Assembly: GCF_010727945.1 (NCBI RefSeq)
Contig: NZ_AP022569.1
Span: forward strand, 806,001-870,000
Direction of reading: 5' to 3'
Source of the DNA: Mycobacterium cookii
GTDB lineage: Bacteria > Actinomycetota > Actinomycetes > Mycobacteriales > Mycobacteriaceae
Length of the DNA: 64,000 nucleotides
Of the stretch, positions 33,034 through 42,718 are shown piece by piece; position 1 is the first letter of the stretch; each line of letters opens with the position of its first letter. The notes beneath the pieces are model-generated. The model worked only from the letters and a program-made list of their open reading frames with translations, had not been told where the DNA came from and did not search any database. The position numbers and the translations under genes are program-made.

Positions 33034-34326
33034 TCAGGTCGGCGCGGTTACGACAGCGTCCGCGTGCTCTGGCTCGATCCGGCTGTTTTGCGCCGTGGTC
33101 CGGTGGCGTCCGTAGACGAACTCGAATATGGGTGTCGCCATCAGTGTGGTGACAATGGCGATGAGGACAAGGATGCTGAACAGCGTCGGGGTGATGATGC
33201 CGGCCTGCAGTCCGATATTGAGAAGAATGAGCTCGATGAGTCCGCGGGCGTTCATCAGCGAACCCAAAGCGACCGATTCGCGGAACGGAACTTTTCGCAA
33301 CCGCGCGGCGAATGTACAGGCGATACCTTTTCCTGCGATCGACACGACGAGAATTCCTGCCGTCACCGCCCACAGTTTCGGACTGTTGACCAGACCGATC
33401 TGAGTGTTCAGCCCTGAGTAGACGAAGAACAGCGGCAGCAAGAACGTGGTGACTAGCGGCTCGAGAATCGCAGTGAGCCGTTGCGCGAAGAAACCGGATG
33501 GCATCGCGACGCCGAGGATGAAGGCGCCGAATATGGCATAGATACCGACAGCGTCGGTGAACCAGGCGCATGCCATCAGCAAAATCAAGACCGTGCTCAG
33601 CACCGCCGGGCTGATCGTGTTTCGGCGTTCGGATACCGTCCCGAGCACACGCAATGCCTTACGTCCGACTGTGAGAAGCAACAGGGTGTACAGAATTCCG
33701 CCGATGATTGCTGTTGCGGCCACGGCCGCACTACCGCGATGAATGGCGAGAACCGTGGCGAGAATGCACCAGGACATCGCATCGTCGGTGGCGCCGCACG
33801 CCAACGCGAGCGTTCCCAGCGGCGTTCCGGAAAGCCCTCTTTCGTAGATGATCCGGGCCAACATGGGAAATGCGGTCGTCGCAATCGAGGCGCCCAGGAA
33901 CATCATCGCCATGACCAGCGTGACGCTTTTATCGAAATAAATTCCGCCATGCAACAGGGGCATGGCGATCATCGCGCCAAGAGCGAGCGGCGTGAGAATG
34001 CCCGCTGCCGAAACCGCGGCCGCGGTGCCCAGACGATGCTTGATCAGACCGATGTCGAAATTGAGGCCGATCAGAAACATGTACAGCACCAGGCCGATCT
34101 GCGCCGCGGTGTACAGCACGACGTTTGCTGGTCCCGGCGGAAACAACTGATGTTGAACGCCGGGCGCGATACGACCCAGCAACGACGGCCCGAGTACCAC
34201 GCCGGCAATCATTTCGCCGACGACTTGCGGTTGTCCTAGGCGTTGCGACGCCAGTCCGACCAAACGGCACGTTATGAGGATGGCAGCCAGTTCGAGGAAG
34301 AAGTGAACAGCGGTTGCTGCCGGCAT
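33034..34326 (-). CDS. CPA2-family cation:proton antiporter
   Basis: The 430-residue transporter has about twelve hydrophobic helices: GQPQVVGEMIAGVVLGPSLLG, GLVLYMFLIGLNFD, the ion-binding CGATDDAMSW, FGAFILGVAMP, FFVYSGLNTQIG and NARGLIELILLNIGL. These match the KefB/GerN-like CPA2 group. It is divergent from the halogenase-like/PKS genes and shares their promoter region, which holds a MarR-type palindrome. Similar antiporters occur in polyketide clusters, possibly for self-resistance or export; that link is inference here. Confidence 0.9.
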   Translation of the reverse strand: MPAATAVHFFLELAAILITCRLVGLASQRLGQPQVVGEMIAGVVLGPSLLGRIAPGVQHQLFPPGPANVVLYTAAQIGLVLYMFLIGLNFDIGLIKHRLGTAAAVSAAGILTPLALGAMIAMPLLHGGIYFDKSVTLVMAMMFLGASIATTAFPMLARIIYERGLSGTPLGTLALACGATDDAMSWCILATVLAIHRGSAAVAATAIIGGILYTLLLLTVGRKALRVLGTVSERRNTISPAVLSTVLILLMACAWFTDAVGIYAIFGAFILGVAMPSGFFAQRLTAILEPLVTTFLLPLFFVYSGLNTQIGLVNSPKLWAVTAGILVVSIAGKGIACTFAARLRKVPFRESVALGSLMNARGLIELILLNIGLQAGIITPTLFSILVLIAIVTTLMATPIFEFVYGRHRTTAQNSRIEPEHADAVVTAPT

Positions 34327-34461
34327 GGCTCAGATCCCAGCAGTCTGTCGCGCTGCGGCATCGAGCAACTTCCCCATAATTCCTCCGCGGATGCAGGTGA
34401 CGGCTTGCCAGGGCACTGCTGGGGCCACGCATCTGCGCTTGCCAGCGACCGGGATTAGTGT

Positions 34462-34484
34462 AGCTTCTTAACTATTAAGTAGCT
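34462..34484. promoter_or_regulatory. MarR-type palindromic operator upstream of the PKS operon
   Basis: A 23-bp AT-rich imperfect palindrome with arms AGCTTCTTAA and TTAAGTAGCT around a 3-bp centre; nine of ten base pairs match. It is 30 bases before the GTG of the halogenase-like gene and 136 bases from the antiporter start, so it could control both. Size and symmetry fit MarR dimers; a marR gene closes the cluster at 44826-45380. Confidence 0.65.
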
Positions 34485-34513
34485 TATCGATCCCAAATGC
34501 GGGAGGGGTACCC

Positions 34514-36286
34514 GTGGACGTGCAGGCGCAGCTGTCGCAACTGAGCTCCGAGGCACGGGACGCGCTGGCACGACGGATCAAAGCTCATCTCTCAGATCAG
34601 CCGCGGCCCTCCGCCGCCGACCACGATGTGGCGATCATCGGGGGCGGAATTGCCGCGCTCACCCTTGCGCTGGAGATGCGCAGCGCCCGCCCGCAGACGC
34701 GGATCCTCGTCGTCGAATCCACGTCGCACCCCGTCTCGGAGATCACTCACACGGTCGGTGAGTCGACCGTCGAGATCTCTGCGCACTACCTGCGGGATCG
34801 CCTCGGTTTGGCCGACCATCTGAACTCGTCACAGATCCGCAAAATGGGCTTGCGGATGTTCTTCTCGCACAACGGCAACTCCGATATCGCCCAGCGAACG
34901 GAACTCGGCAGCTCCTCGTTCACACCTCAGGTCACGTACCAAATCGACCGCGGCCGGTTGGAGAACGAGCTCAATCGGCGTTGTCTGGCGGCGGGTGTCG
35001 TGATCACCGCCGGGCGAGTCCGGTCTGTCGAATTCGGTGCTGAGAATGGCGCGCACACCGTCTCGATTCAGAACGGCGACACGGTCACTCACACGACCGC
35101 CCGATGGGTGGTCGACGCGTCCGGGCGAAACAGGACACTGCCCCGGCAGATGCACCTCAAGCGGGCCAACGAACACAACTGCAATGCGGTATGGCTGCGC
35201 GTCGCGACCGACATCGACGTCGGCCAGTGGAGCGACGACGAGAGCTGGCAGGCACGGCTGGTCGAAGGTGATCGTTCGTTGTCCACCAATCATCTGATGG
35301 GCGAAGGGTACTGGGTCTGGCTGATCCGACTTGCGTCCGGCGCCACCAGCGTCGGCATAGTTGCCGACCCCGCTGTGCATGCTTTCGACACTTTCAACAC
35401 ACTCGCGAAAGCCCAAACATGGCTTCGCGAATACGAACCGCAATGCGCGGCGGTGCTGGCCGAGCACGAACACCTGATCAAAGACTTCCGCGTGATGAAG
35501 AACTACAGCCACGGCGCAACGCAGGTATACGACGGTCGCGCCCGGTGGTGTGTCACCGGGGATTCCGGGGTGTTCCTGGATCCGTTGTACTCGTCGGGGC
35601 TGGACCTGATCGCGATCGGCAACGGGCTGATCACCGACATGATCGGGCGCGAACTCGACGGTGAGGATGTCGTCGCCCGGTCACGGATCAGCGACTCGCT
35701 CTTCCGGTCCCTGACCGATATGTGGCTTGCCATCTACTGCCACCAGTACCCATTGATGGGGTCGCCGGTGGTGATGTCGGCAAAAGTAATCTGGGATATC
35801 GCGTTCTACTGGGGTTTCCTGGGATTCCTCTACAGCAACGGTCGATTCGTCAGTGTCGCCGACGATCCCGAGGTGGTGCCGTACCTCGACGGCATGATCA
35901 ACCTCAGCAACCGGATGCAGCAATTCTTCCGCGAGTGGGCGGCCGTTGAGCCTGCGCGTCCCGCAGCACAATTCGTCGACCTATATGCGCCGCACAACTT
36001 CATGGTGACCCTGCACACCGCGATGATCGGCAGGTCGCCGGAGTTCGCCCAGGGCTTTCACGCCAACGCCCGACTGCTGCGGCAAATAGCGGGCCAACTG
36101 GTCGAAACGGTCCTCGCGGAGAAGAGCGGTCGGTTCTCCGACGACGACGTCATGCAGCAAGTGCAGGCGTGGCAACGAGACTCGTTCCTGCGAGACCTCA
36201 GGGCAATCTACCGCGAGGACCAGGTCACCAACCCGATCAGCCGGGACTGGATCCTCGGCACCGCACCTGCACTCGAATTCAGTTGA
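34514..36286 (+). CDS. FAD-dependent oxidoreductase, tryptophan-halogenase-like
   Basis: The 590-residue flavoprotein has an N-terminal helical extension (about 1-30). The FAD motif is IIGGGIAA (about 41-48), the halogenase-type GESTVE at about 82-87, IDRGRLENEL, VVDASGRNR, YWVWLIRL (about 266-273) where halogenases have WxWxIP, and the second FAD motif TGDSGVFLDPLYSSG. Hand alignment to PrnA puts Arg 114 where the chlorinating Lys is expected, so oxygenation or desaturation is as likely as halogenation. GTG start with GGGAGGGG upstream. First gene of the PKS operon. Confidence 0.8.
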   Translation: MDVQAQLSQLSSEARDALARRIKAHLSDQPRPSAADHDVAIIGGGIAALTLALEMRSARPQTRILVVESTSHPVSEITHTVGESTVEISAHYLRDRLGLADHLNSSQIRKMGLRMFFSHNGNSDIAQRTELGSSSFTPQVTYQIDRGRLENELNRRCLAAGVVITAGRVRSVEFGAENGAHTVSIQNGDTVTHTTARWVVDASGRNRTLPRQMHLKRANEHNCNAVWLRVATDIDVGQWSDDESWQARLVEGDRSLSTNHLMGEGYWVWLIRLASGATSVGIVADPAVHAFDTFNTLAKAQTWLREYEPQCAAVLAEHEHLIKDFRVMKNYSHGATQVYDGRARWCVTGDSGVFLDPLYSSGLDLIAIGNGLITDMIGRELDGEDVVARSRISDSLFRSLTDMWLAIYCHQYPLMGSPVVMSAKVIWDIAFYWGFLGFLYSNGRFVSVADDPEVVPYLDGMINLSNRMQQFFREWAAVEPARPAAQFVDLYAPHNFMVTLHTAMIGRSPEFAQGFHANARLLRQIAGQLVETVLAEKSGRFSDDDVMQQVQAWQRDSFLRDLRAIYREDQVTNPISRDWILGTAPALEFS

Positions 36287-36377
36287 CCAGAACGCTAATC
36301 CAAGTCGTCCGGGATGCCGACGTCACGCTCGGTGGGCGCTCCGTTATGAACCAGGCCATCAGGGCGAGAGGATGAAC

Positions 36378-39300
36378 ATGCTTGCCGAACACCCGCCCTT
36401 GGCGATCGTGGGTATCGGTTGTCGCCTTCCCGGCGGCGCCGATACCCCGGACAGCTACTGGCGCCTGCTGCGCGACGGGATCGACGCCACCTGCGAGGTT
36501 CCCGCCACACGATGGAATGCCGCGAAGTACCACGACCCGAACCCGGCAAAAGTCGGCAAGATGGTCACCCGTCGAGGTGGGTTCCTCAGCGAGATCGATC
36601 AATTCGACCCGCAATTCTTCGGCATATCCCCGCGTGAGGCGCACCTGATCGACCCGCAACAGCGCCTGCTACTGCGGGCGACGTGGGAAGCGCTGGAAGA
36701 CGGCGGCATCTCCGCCGACGAGGTGGCCGGCACCGACGTCGGTGTGTTCATCGGCGGCTTCACACTCGACTACCAACTCCTGCAGAATCAGGGCCGCACC
36801 AGCCGCTACCGATTCAAAACCCATTCCGCCACCGGGATGATGATGACAATGCTGGCGAACCGGATCTCGTTCACCTTCGACTTCCGCGGACCGAGCATGA
36901 CTGTCGACACGGCGTGTTCGAGCTCGCTGGTCGCGGTTCACCTTGCCGCACAGAGCATCTGGAACGGCGAGTGCAATCTCGCAGTGGCCGGCGGCGTTAA
37001 CATCATGGTCGGCCCGAACACGGCCATCGCTGAATCCAAGAGCGGGTTTCTAAGTCCCGACGGCCGTTCCAAGGCTTTCGACGCCTCTGCCGACGGTTAC
37101 GCGCGGGGCGAAGGTGGTGCGGTCGTCGTCATCAAGCCGCTCGCGCAGGCGCTGCGAGACGGCGACGAGATCTACGCGCAGATCCTCGGCACCGCGGTAT
37201 CGCAGGACGGTCGCACCGACGGCATCACCGTACCCAGCGAGCAGGCCCAGGAAGCGGCGATCACGACGGCACTGCGCCGAGCGGGCGTCCAGCCCAACGA
37301 CATCGGCTATGTGGAGGCGCACGGCACCGGGACCCCGGTGGGCGATCCGGTCGAGATGCGGGCGCTCGCGCGCGCGCTGGCCGCAGACCGAGCGACGACA
37401 GATCCGCTGCTGATCGGATCGGTCAAGACCAACATCGGCCACCTCGAAGCCGGCGCCGGCGTCGCCGGGTTGATCAAGACGGCACTGGTTCTCAAACACG
37501 GCTTCATCCCGGCCAACCTGCATCTCGAGAATCCCAGCGGTCCAATCCCGTTGGAAGAGCTTAATATCGACATCCCTCGCGTCGGTCGTCAGTTCCCCGA
37601 GACCACGCGGCGCATCGCGGGCGTCAACTCGTTCGGCTTCGGCGGCACCAACGCCCACGTCGTGCTGGCCGAGCCCCCCGCGCCCGACGATGTCCCGGAG
37701 CCGGAGGCCAAGCAGCACCTGCCGCTTACCGTCCTGCCGATCTCGGCGCGCACCGAGGAAGCGTTGGTGACGACCGCGCGGCAGCTGGCCGAGCATGTGA
37801 GCGCTCACCCCGAGCTCACCTTGTCAGATCTGGGATACACGCTCAGTCAACGCCGCTCGCACCACAGCTTTCGACGAGCCGTCATCGCCGGCAGCATCAC
37901 CGACGCGCGTGACGAGCTGCACTCCCTTGCCGACGGCGAGCACATCTCCGTCAGCCGCGCACACTCGAACCCACCCAAGCTGGCCTTCGTCTGCAGCGGC
38001 ATGGGCCCGCAATGGTGGAAGATGTGCCGCGGACTGCTCGACGTCTATCCCGCTTTCACCGAGAGCATCGTCCGCAGCGATCGGGAGCTGTCCAGGTACG
38101 CCGACTGGTCGTTGATCGACGAACTACGAGCCGACGAAACTTCCTCCCGGATGGCGGACACCGATGTCGCGCAACCCGCCAACTTCGCCATCCAGGTCGC
38201 ACTCGCTGCGCAGCTCAAGGAGTTCGGGATCGAACCGGACGCGGTGATCGGACACAGTGCCGGGGAAGTGGCGGCCCACCACCTCGCCGGTCTTCTGACC
38301 TTTGAGCAGGCGATCCAGGTGATCTATCACCGCAGCCGATTGCAGCAACGCACCAGCGGATCGGGCCGCATGCTCGCCGTCGGTGTGGGCGCCGAGGCGC
38401 TCACCCAGGCGATCGACGAGAAGACGCGCGACGAGATCGGCCGGCGGGTATCCATCGCCGCAATCAACAGCCCATCGGCCATCACGGTCGCGGGCGACAG
38501 CGAGGTTCTCGACGACATCGCCCGTCAGCTGGACGAAGCCACGATCTTCAACCGGTATCTCAACGTGCAGGTGCCGTATCACACCCACTACATGGACGCG
38601 GTGAAAGACGACCTGCACACCGCATTGCAGACACTGTCGTCGACGCCGGCGGCTATACCGTTGTACTCCACCGTGACTGGCGAACGGTTGGACGGCTACG
38701 CGGCCGGCGCCGCCTACTGGTGGCAGAATACCCGCGCCACAGTCCTTTTCGAACCCGCCGTGCGGCGGATGCTCGACGACGGGTACACCCACTTCGTCGA
38801 GCTGGGTCCGCATCCGGTGCTGTCGCCGTCGATCATCGAGATCGCCGGAGCCCAGCGGGTCGAGATTGCCGTCGTGCCCACCCAGCGCCGCAATGACGAC
38901 GACAGTCGTACGTTGATGAATTGCGTTGGCGCGCTGCACTGTCACGGCCATGACATTGCGTGGGAGGCACTGCATCCGCGCGCGGGCGCCCGGCTGGTGA
39001 AGCTTCCGTCGTATCCGTGGCAATGCAAGCGGTTCTGGTACGAGACCGAGGAAGCGGCCGAGGAGTTGCACTACAAGCCGGTGCATCCGTTGTTGGGGCA
39101 GCCGGTGTGTGCCGTGCACCCGACCTGGGAATCGGAGTTGAGCACCGCCGTCATTCCATTCCTGGCAGATCACCAGGTGCAGGGCAGCGTTGTCGTGCCC
39201 GGCGCGGTGTTCATCGAGATGGCACTGGCAGCGGCGAAGGAGATCTACGGGTCGGCAGAACACAGTGTCGACAATTTGGTGCTCCGGCGCGCGATCATCC

Positions 39301-41885
39301 TCGACGACACCTGCGATCCGATTCTGCGCACCACGCTCAACCAGGACACCGGCGCAGTGGAATTCGCCGCGTTCACCGCGACAGCGGACGGTGAGCTGAA
39401 GTGGACGGTGACGGCGACCGCGGAACTGAACACGCTTCCGCGCTCGCGTGACCGACTCGATGTGACCAGCGACACCGAACCGGCCAGCACCATCAGCAGT
39501 GACGAGTTCTACGCCAGCACCCAGGCCATGGGATTCGGCTACGGTGATGCATTCCAGTCCATCGGCAGGCTCGCATCCGGCGACGGCTGGGCAGCGGCTG
39601 AGATGGCGGTCCCTCCGGCCATCGCCGACGACGTCGACGACTACCGATTCCACCCGGCACTCATCGACGGCGCCTTCCAAACACTGTTCGGCGCACCGAT
39701 TCTCGACCGCGACGCAGAAGACAGCCCGTACCTGCCCACCCGGATCCGGCGAAGCGCCATCTACCGGTCACCTGAAGATAAGATGACCGCCCACGTGCGT
39801 GTCGTGTCGGCGACCAGAGAACAGGTCGAAAGCGACATCACAATCACCGACGACAGTGGTGAGCTGCTCGCCGTGTTCAGCGGCTTCACCGTGCAGTCAC
39901 TCAGCGCCTCGTCGCGGGTGTCATCCGACCGCATCGACAAGGGGCTCACCGAGATTCATTGGGTCGCGGGCCCCGACGCAGAGCGTGAGACCGCGGTGTC
40001 ATTGGACAGTTCGTCCTGGCTCGTTCTGGTCGACAACGCCGGCGTCGGAGCGGCGATCGCCGAGCAACTGCGTGGCAGTGGCCACCGCGTGCGGACCGTC
40101 GCGCACCATCCGGTCAACGCGCTCACCGAAGTTGACGGCGGGTACGCGGTAAACCCGCGGCAACCCGAGCATCTGCGCGCACTGCTCGACACGCATCTGG
40201 AGACGGAGGGCAGCCTTGCCGGCGTCATCGACTGCTGGCCGATGGACATCGCCGACGAAGCCGATGGGGGAGACGAGACGCACCAGGTCGGTGTCTTCAC
40301 GATTCTTCGTCTGGTGAAAGCCTTCGCCGACCGAGAGGACATTCAGCCGCGCCTCTACCTGGTCACCGCCAACACCCAGCCGGTGCTCGGAACTCAATCG
40401 ATTGCCGTTGAGCAGGCAGCCATTTGGGGTCTCGGCCGAGTGATCGGACACCAGGAATTCGTCACACACTGGGGCGGCCTGATCGACATCGACGACGCCG
40501 ACGACCAAGCTGAGACCGCCGCGCGGATCTGCGCGCATGTCCTCACCGACCGGACCGAGGATCAGATCGCGATCCGCGACCGCGCAACGTTCGTCCCTCG
40601 GCTTCGCCCGTGCAGCGGCCTCACCAAAGCCTTCCCCACCAAACTCACGCCGGACGCCACATACGTCGTCACCGGCGGAGCCGGGGCGCTGGGGCGCACC
40701 GTGGCGACTTACCTCGCCGAACGGGGGGCACGACACATCGCGCTGCTGGGCCGAAGTGCGATCCCGCCGCGAGAATGTTGGGCCTCGCTGGCTGACGACG
40801 ATCCGCAGCGCGCGATCGTCGACACGATCCGCGACATCGAAGGCCTCGGCGCCAGGGTGAGCACCGCCAGCGTCGACATCACCGATGCGGGGCAGTTGAA
40901 TTCGTGGCTCAGTCAACACATCAGCGACGGCGGCCAACCGGTCCGCGGCGTCGTGCATGCCGCGGGATCTGTCGACGACCAACTTCTGGTGAACATGGAC
41001 GAGACCGATTTCACGAAGGTGCTCGCGCCCAAGGTCACCGGTACACGCATGCTGCACAACTGTTTTGGCGGGCACGACCTCGAGTTCTTCGTGATGTTCG
41101 GGTCGGCGGGATCGGTCATCGCATCGCCCGGTCAGGGTAACTACGCCGCCGCGAACGCATTCCTCGACGCCTTCGCGCATTACCGGCAGGCGCAGGGCCT
41201 GCCTGCTCTCACCATCGGGTGGGGCCCCTGGTCGATCGGAATGGTCGAAGAGCTCAAGCTGGAAAAGCTGTACGCGCAGCGGGGGATCGAGCTCATCACG
41301 CCGGCGGCGGGCGCCAAGATCCTCGATCGGCTCCTCAACCAGAAGGTCGCCAACGTCGTCGCTATCAGCGCCGACTGGAGACTGGCCCGTAGCGCCGGCC
41401 TCAGCGGGCAGTTGCCCGCGATGTTCTCCGAGTTGGGCGCGGCCGACGCGTCGCCTGATCAGACCGATGCGGACTCGTCGCTCCTCGACGTTCTCTCCAA
41501 GATCCCGGAGGCGGACCGGATCGACGCTGTCGCAGAACGAGTTCGACACCTCGCCGCCGCGGTCTTCGATCTCGAGGTCACCGATATCGGACCCGACGAA
41601 CTGCTCAACGACATCGGTATGGATTCCATGATGGCAATGGATTTCCGGGTGCGGATCAATGCGATGTTCACGATCGACCTTCCGGTGCTCGAACTGCTCA
41701 GGGGGGTCAGCGTCAATTCACTGGCCGAACGCGTGCTCGCCGAGCTTCGCCTGCCAGGTGCTGACGCGCACACCGAACAGCGGTCTGAACTCCCTGACGA
41801 CGACGTCGCCCGGCTCTTCGCCGAGCTGTCCGAGGACGAGATGCGGGAACTCCTGGTCGAACTCGAGCGACAGCAGCAGCAATGA
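36378..41885 (+). CDS. Type I polyketide synthase, KS-AT-DH-KR-ACP
   Basis: The 1835-residue single-module synthase has KS (about 8-430; DTACSSS Cys about 180, EAHGTGT, KTNIGH). AT (about 545-870) has GHSAGEVAAHH and VPYHTHYMD at the specificity site. DH (about 910-1200) has ADHQVQGSVVVP with His about 932 and HPALIDGAFQ. KR includes its structural half (about 1215-1700; VVTGGAGALG, GQGNYAAAN), and ACP has GMDSMMA with Ser about 1750. There is no ER or TE. The layout and length resemble iterative 6-MSAS/ChlB1-type synthases. ATG at 36378 is six bases after AGAGG; 36372 is an alternative. It overlaps the exporter ATPase by ATGA. Confidence 0.93.
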   Translation: MLAEHPPLAIVGIGCRLPGGADTPDSYWRLLRDGIDATCEVPATRWNAAKYHDPNPAKVGKMVTRRGGFLSEIDQFDPQFFGISPREAHLIDPQQRLLLRATWEALEDGGISADEVAGTDVGVFIGGFTLDYQLLQNQGRTSRYRFKTHSATGMMMTMLANRISFTFDFRGPSMTVDTACSSSLVAVHLAAQSIWNGECNLAVAGGVNIMVGPNTAIAESKSGFLSPDGRSKAFDASADGYARGEGGAVVVIKPLAQALRDGDEIYAQILGTAVSQDGRTDGITVPSEQAQEAAITTALRRAGVQPNDIGYVEAHGTGTPVGDPVEMRALARALAADRATTDPLLIGSVKTNIGHLEAGAGVAGLIKTALVLKHGFIPANLHLENPSGPIPLEELNIDIPRVGRQFPETTRRIAGVNSFGFGGTNAHVVLAEPPAPDDVPEPEAKQHLPLTVLPISARTEEALVTTARQLAEHVSAHPELTLSDLGYTLSQRRSHHSFRRAVIAGSITDARDELHSLADGEHISVSRAHSNPPKLAFVCSGMGPQWWKMCRGLLDVYPAFTESIVRSDRELSRYADWSLIDELRADETSSRMADTDVAQPANFAIQVALAAQLKEFGIEPDAVIGHSAGEVAAHHLAGLLTFEQAIQVIYHRSRLQQRTSGSGRMLAVGVGAEALTQAIDEKTRDEIGRRVSIAAINSPSAITVAGDSEVLDDIARQLDEATIFNRYLNVQVPYHTHYMDAVKDDLHTALQTLSSTPAAIPLYSTVTGERLDGYAAGAAYWWQNTRATVLFEPAVRRMLDDGYTHFVELGPHPVLSPSIIEIAGAQRVEIAVVPTQRRNDDDSRTLMNCVGALHCHGHDIAWEALHPRAGARLVKLPSYPWQCKRFWYETEEAAEELHYKPVHPLLGQPVCAVHPTWESELSTAVIPFLADHQVQGSVVVPGAVFIEMALAAAKEIYGSAEHSVDNLVLRRAIILDDTCDPILRTTLNQDTGAVEFAAFTATADGELKWTVTATAELNTLPRSRDRLDVTSDTEPASTISSDEFYASTQAMGFGYGDAFQSIGRLASGDGWAAAEMAVPPAIADDVDDYRFHPALIDGAFQTLFGAPILDRDAEDSPYLPTRIRRSAIYRSPEDKMTAHVRVVSATREQVESDITITDDSGELLAVFSGFTVQSLSASSRVSSDRIDKGLTEIHWVAGPDAERETAVSLDSSSWLVLVDNAGVGAAIAEQLRGSGHRVRTVAHHPVNALTEVDGGYAVNPRQPEHLRALLDTHLETEGSLAGVIDCWPMDIADEADGGDETHQVGVFTILRLVKAFADREDIQPRLYLVTANTQPVLGTQSIAVEQAAIWGLGRVIGHQEFVTHWGGLIDIDDADDQAETAARICAHVLTDRTEDQIAIRDRATFVPRLRPCSGLTKAFPTKLTPDATYVVTGGAGALGRTVATYLAERGARHIALLGRSAIPPRECWASLADDDPQRAIVDTIRDIEGLGARVSTASVDITDAGQLNSWLSQHISDGGQPVRGVVHAAGSVDDQLLVNMDETDFTKVLAPKVTGTRMLHNCFGGHDLEFFVMFGSAGSVIASPGQGNYAAANAFLDAFAHYRQAQGLPALTIGWGPWSIGMVEELKLEKLYAQRGIELITPAAGAKILDRLLNQKVANVVAISADWRLARSAGLSGQLPAMFSELGAADASPDQTDADSSLLDVLSKIPEADRIDAVAERVRHLAAAVFDLEVTDIGPDELLNDIGMDSMMAMDFRVRINAMFTIDLPVLELLRGVSVNSLAERVLAELRLPGADAHTEQRSELPDDDVARLFAELSEDEMRELLVELERQQQQ

Positions 41886-42718
41886 CGCCCGCGATACAGG
41901 TCCGTGGTTTGTGCAAGTCCTACGGGCAGGTACCCGCGGTCCGGGATCTGGATCTCGACGTCGAGTACGGGGAGATATTCGCGATTCTCGGGCCCAACGG
42001 CGCGGGTAAGTCGACGACGGTCGAAATCCTCGAGGGCAACCGGCAGCGCGATTCCGGAGACGTGGTGGTGTTGGGCGAAGACCCCGGGACCGCGGGCCGG
42101 AGTTGGCGCGCGAAGATCGGCATTGTGCTGCAGGAGGCCAGCGATTTCGGCATGTTGACCGTGTCGGAAACCGCGCGCATGTTCGCCCAGTGCTTCGGGG
42201 ATGCCCGAATCCCGGGCGAGGTATTGCAACTCGTCGGGCTGGGCTCGCTGTCGGATTCGAAAGTGCGCACGCTGTCCGGAGGTCAGCGCCGCAGGCTCGA
42301 CGTCGCGCTGGGCATCATCGGCATGCCCCAATTGCTGTTCCTCGACGAACCGACGACCGGTTTCGATCCAGAAGCCAGACGGAAATTCTGGGATCTCATC
42401 AGGCTTTTGGCGCTCGACGGCACAACCATCGTGCTCACCACCCATTACCTGGACGAAGCCGCCACCCTGGCGGACCGGGTCGCTGTCATCGCCGGGGGCA
42501 GGGTGGTGGCGGTCGACTCGCCGGCACAGTTGATCGGATACGTGAACTCGGCCGCGACCGTGCGCTGGATGGAGGGCGATGAGGAACATGTGGAGCACAC
42601 CGAGCATCCCACCGAATTGATCCGGCGTCGGTCGCGAGACGGTGACGAACTTTCCCGGTTGACGGTCTCTCGGCCGACTCTCGAAGACGCCTACCTGCAA
42701 CTGATCGGCCAGGCGTGA
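41882..42718 (+). CDS. ABC transporter ATP-binding protein, DrrA-like
   Basis: The 278-residue ATPase has Walker A GPNGAGKST (about 38-46), Q-loop VLQEASDFG, signature LSGGQRRRLD, Walker B LLFLDEPTTGFD and the H-loop LTTHYLDEA. The extra C-terminal domain (about 220-278) is usual for DrrA/CcmA exporters of drugs and polyketide lipids. It overlaps the PKS stop (ATGA), so the transporter is made together with the synthase and probably exports its product. Its stop overlaps the permease start. Confidence 0.93.
   Translation: MTPAIQVRGLCKSYGQVPAVRDLDLDVEYGEIFAILGPNGAGKSTTVEILEGNRQRDSGDVVVLGEDPGTAGRSWRAKIGIVLQEASDFGMLTVSETARMFAQCFGDARIPGEVLQLVGLGSLSDSKVRTLSGGQRRRLDVALGIIGMPQLLFLDEPTTGFDPEARRKFWDLIRLLALDGTTIVLTTHYLDEAATLADRVAVIAGGRVVAVDSPAQLIGYVNSAATVRWMEGDEEHVEHTEHPTELIRRRSRDGDELSRLTVSRPTLEDAYLQLIGQA

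Noticed and set aside
34514..36286. Firm call as a tryptophan halogenase
   Set aside because: WxWxIP and the expected catalytic Lys are altered, so only a halogenase-like flavoprotein is claimed.
38124..41549. Two ~500-codon antisense frames over the PKS gene
   Set aside because: The PKS domain motifs are intact on the sense strand; the antisense products are Arg/Val-rich shadows.
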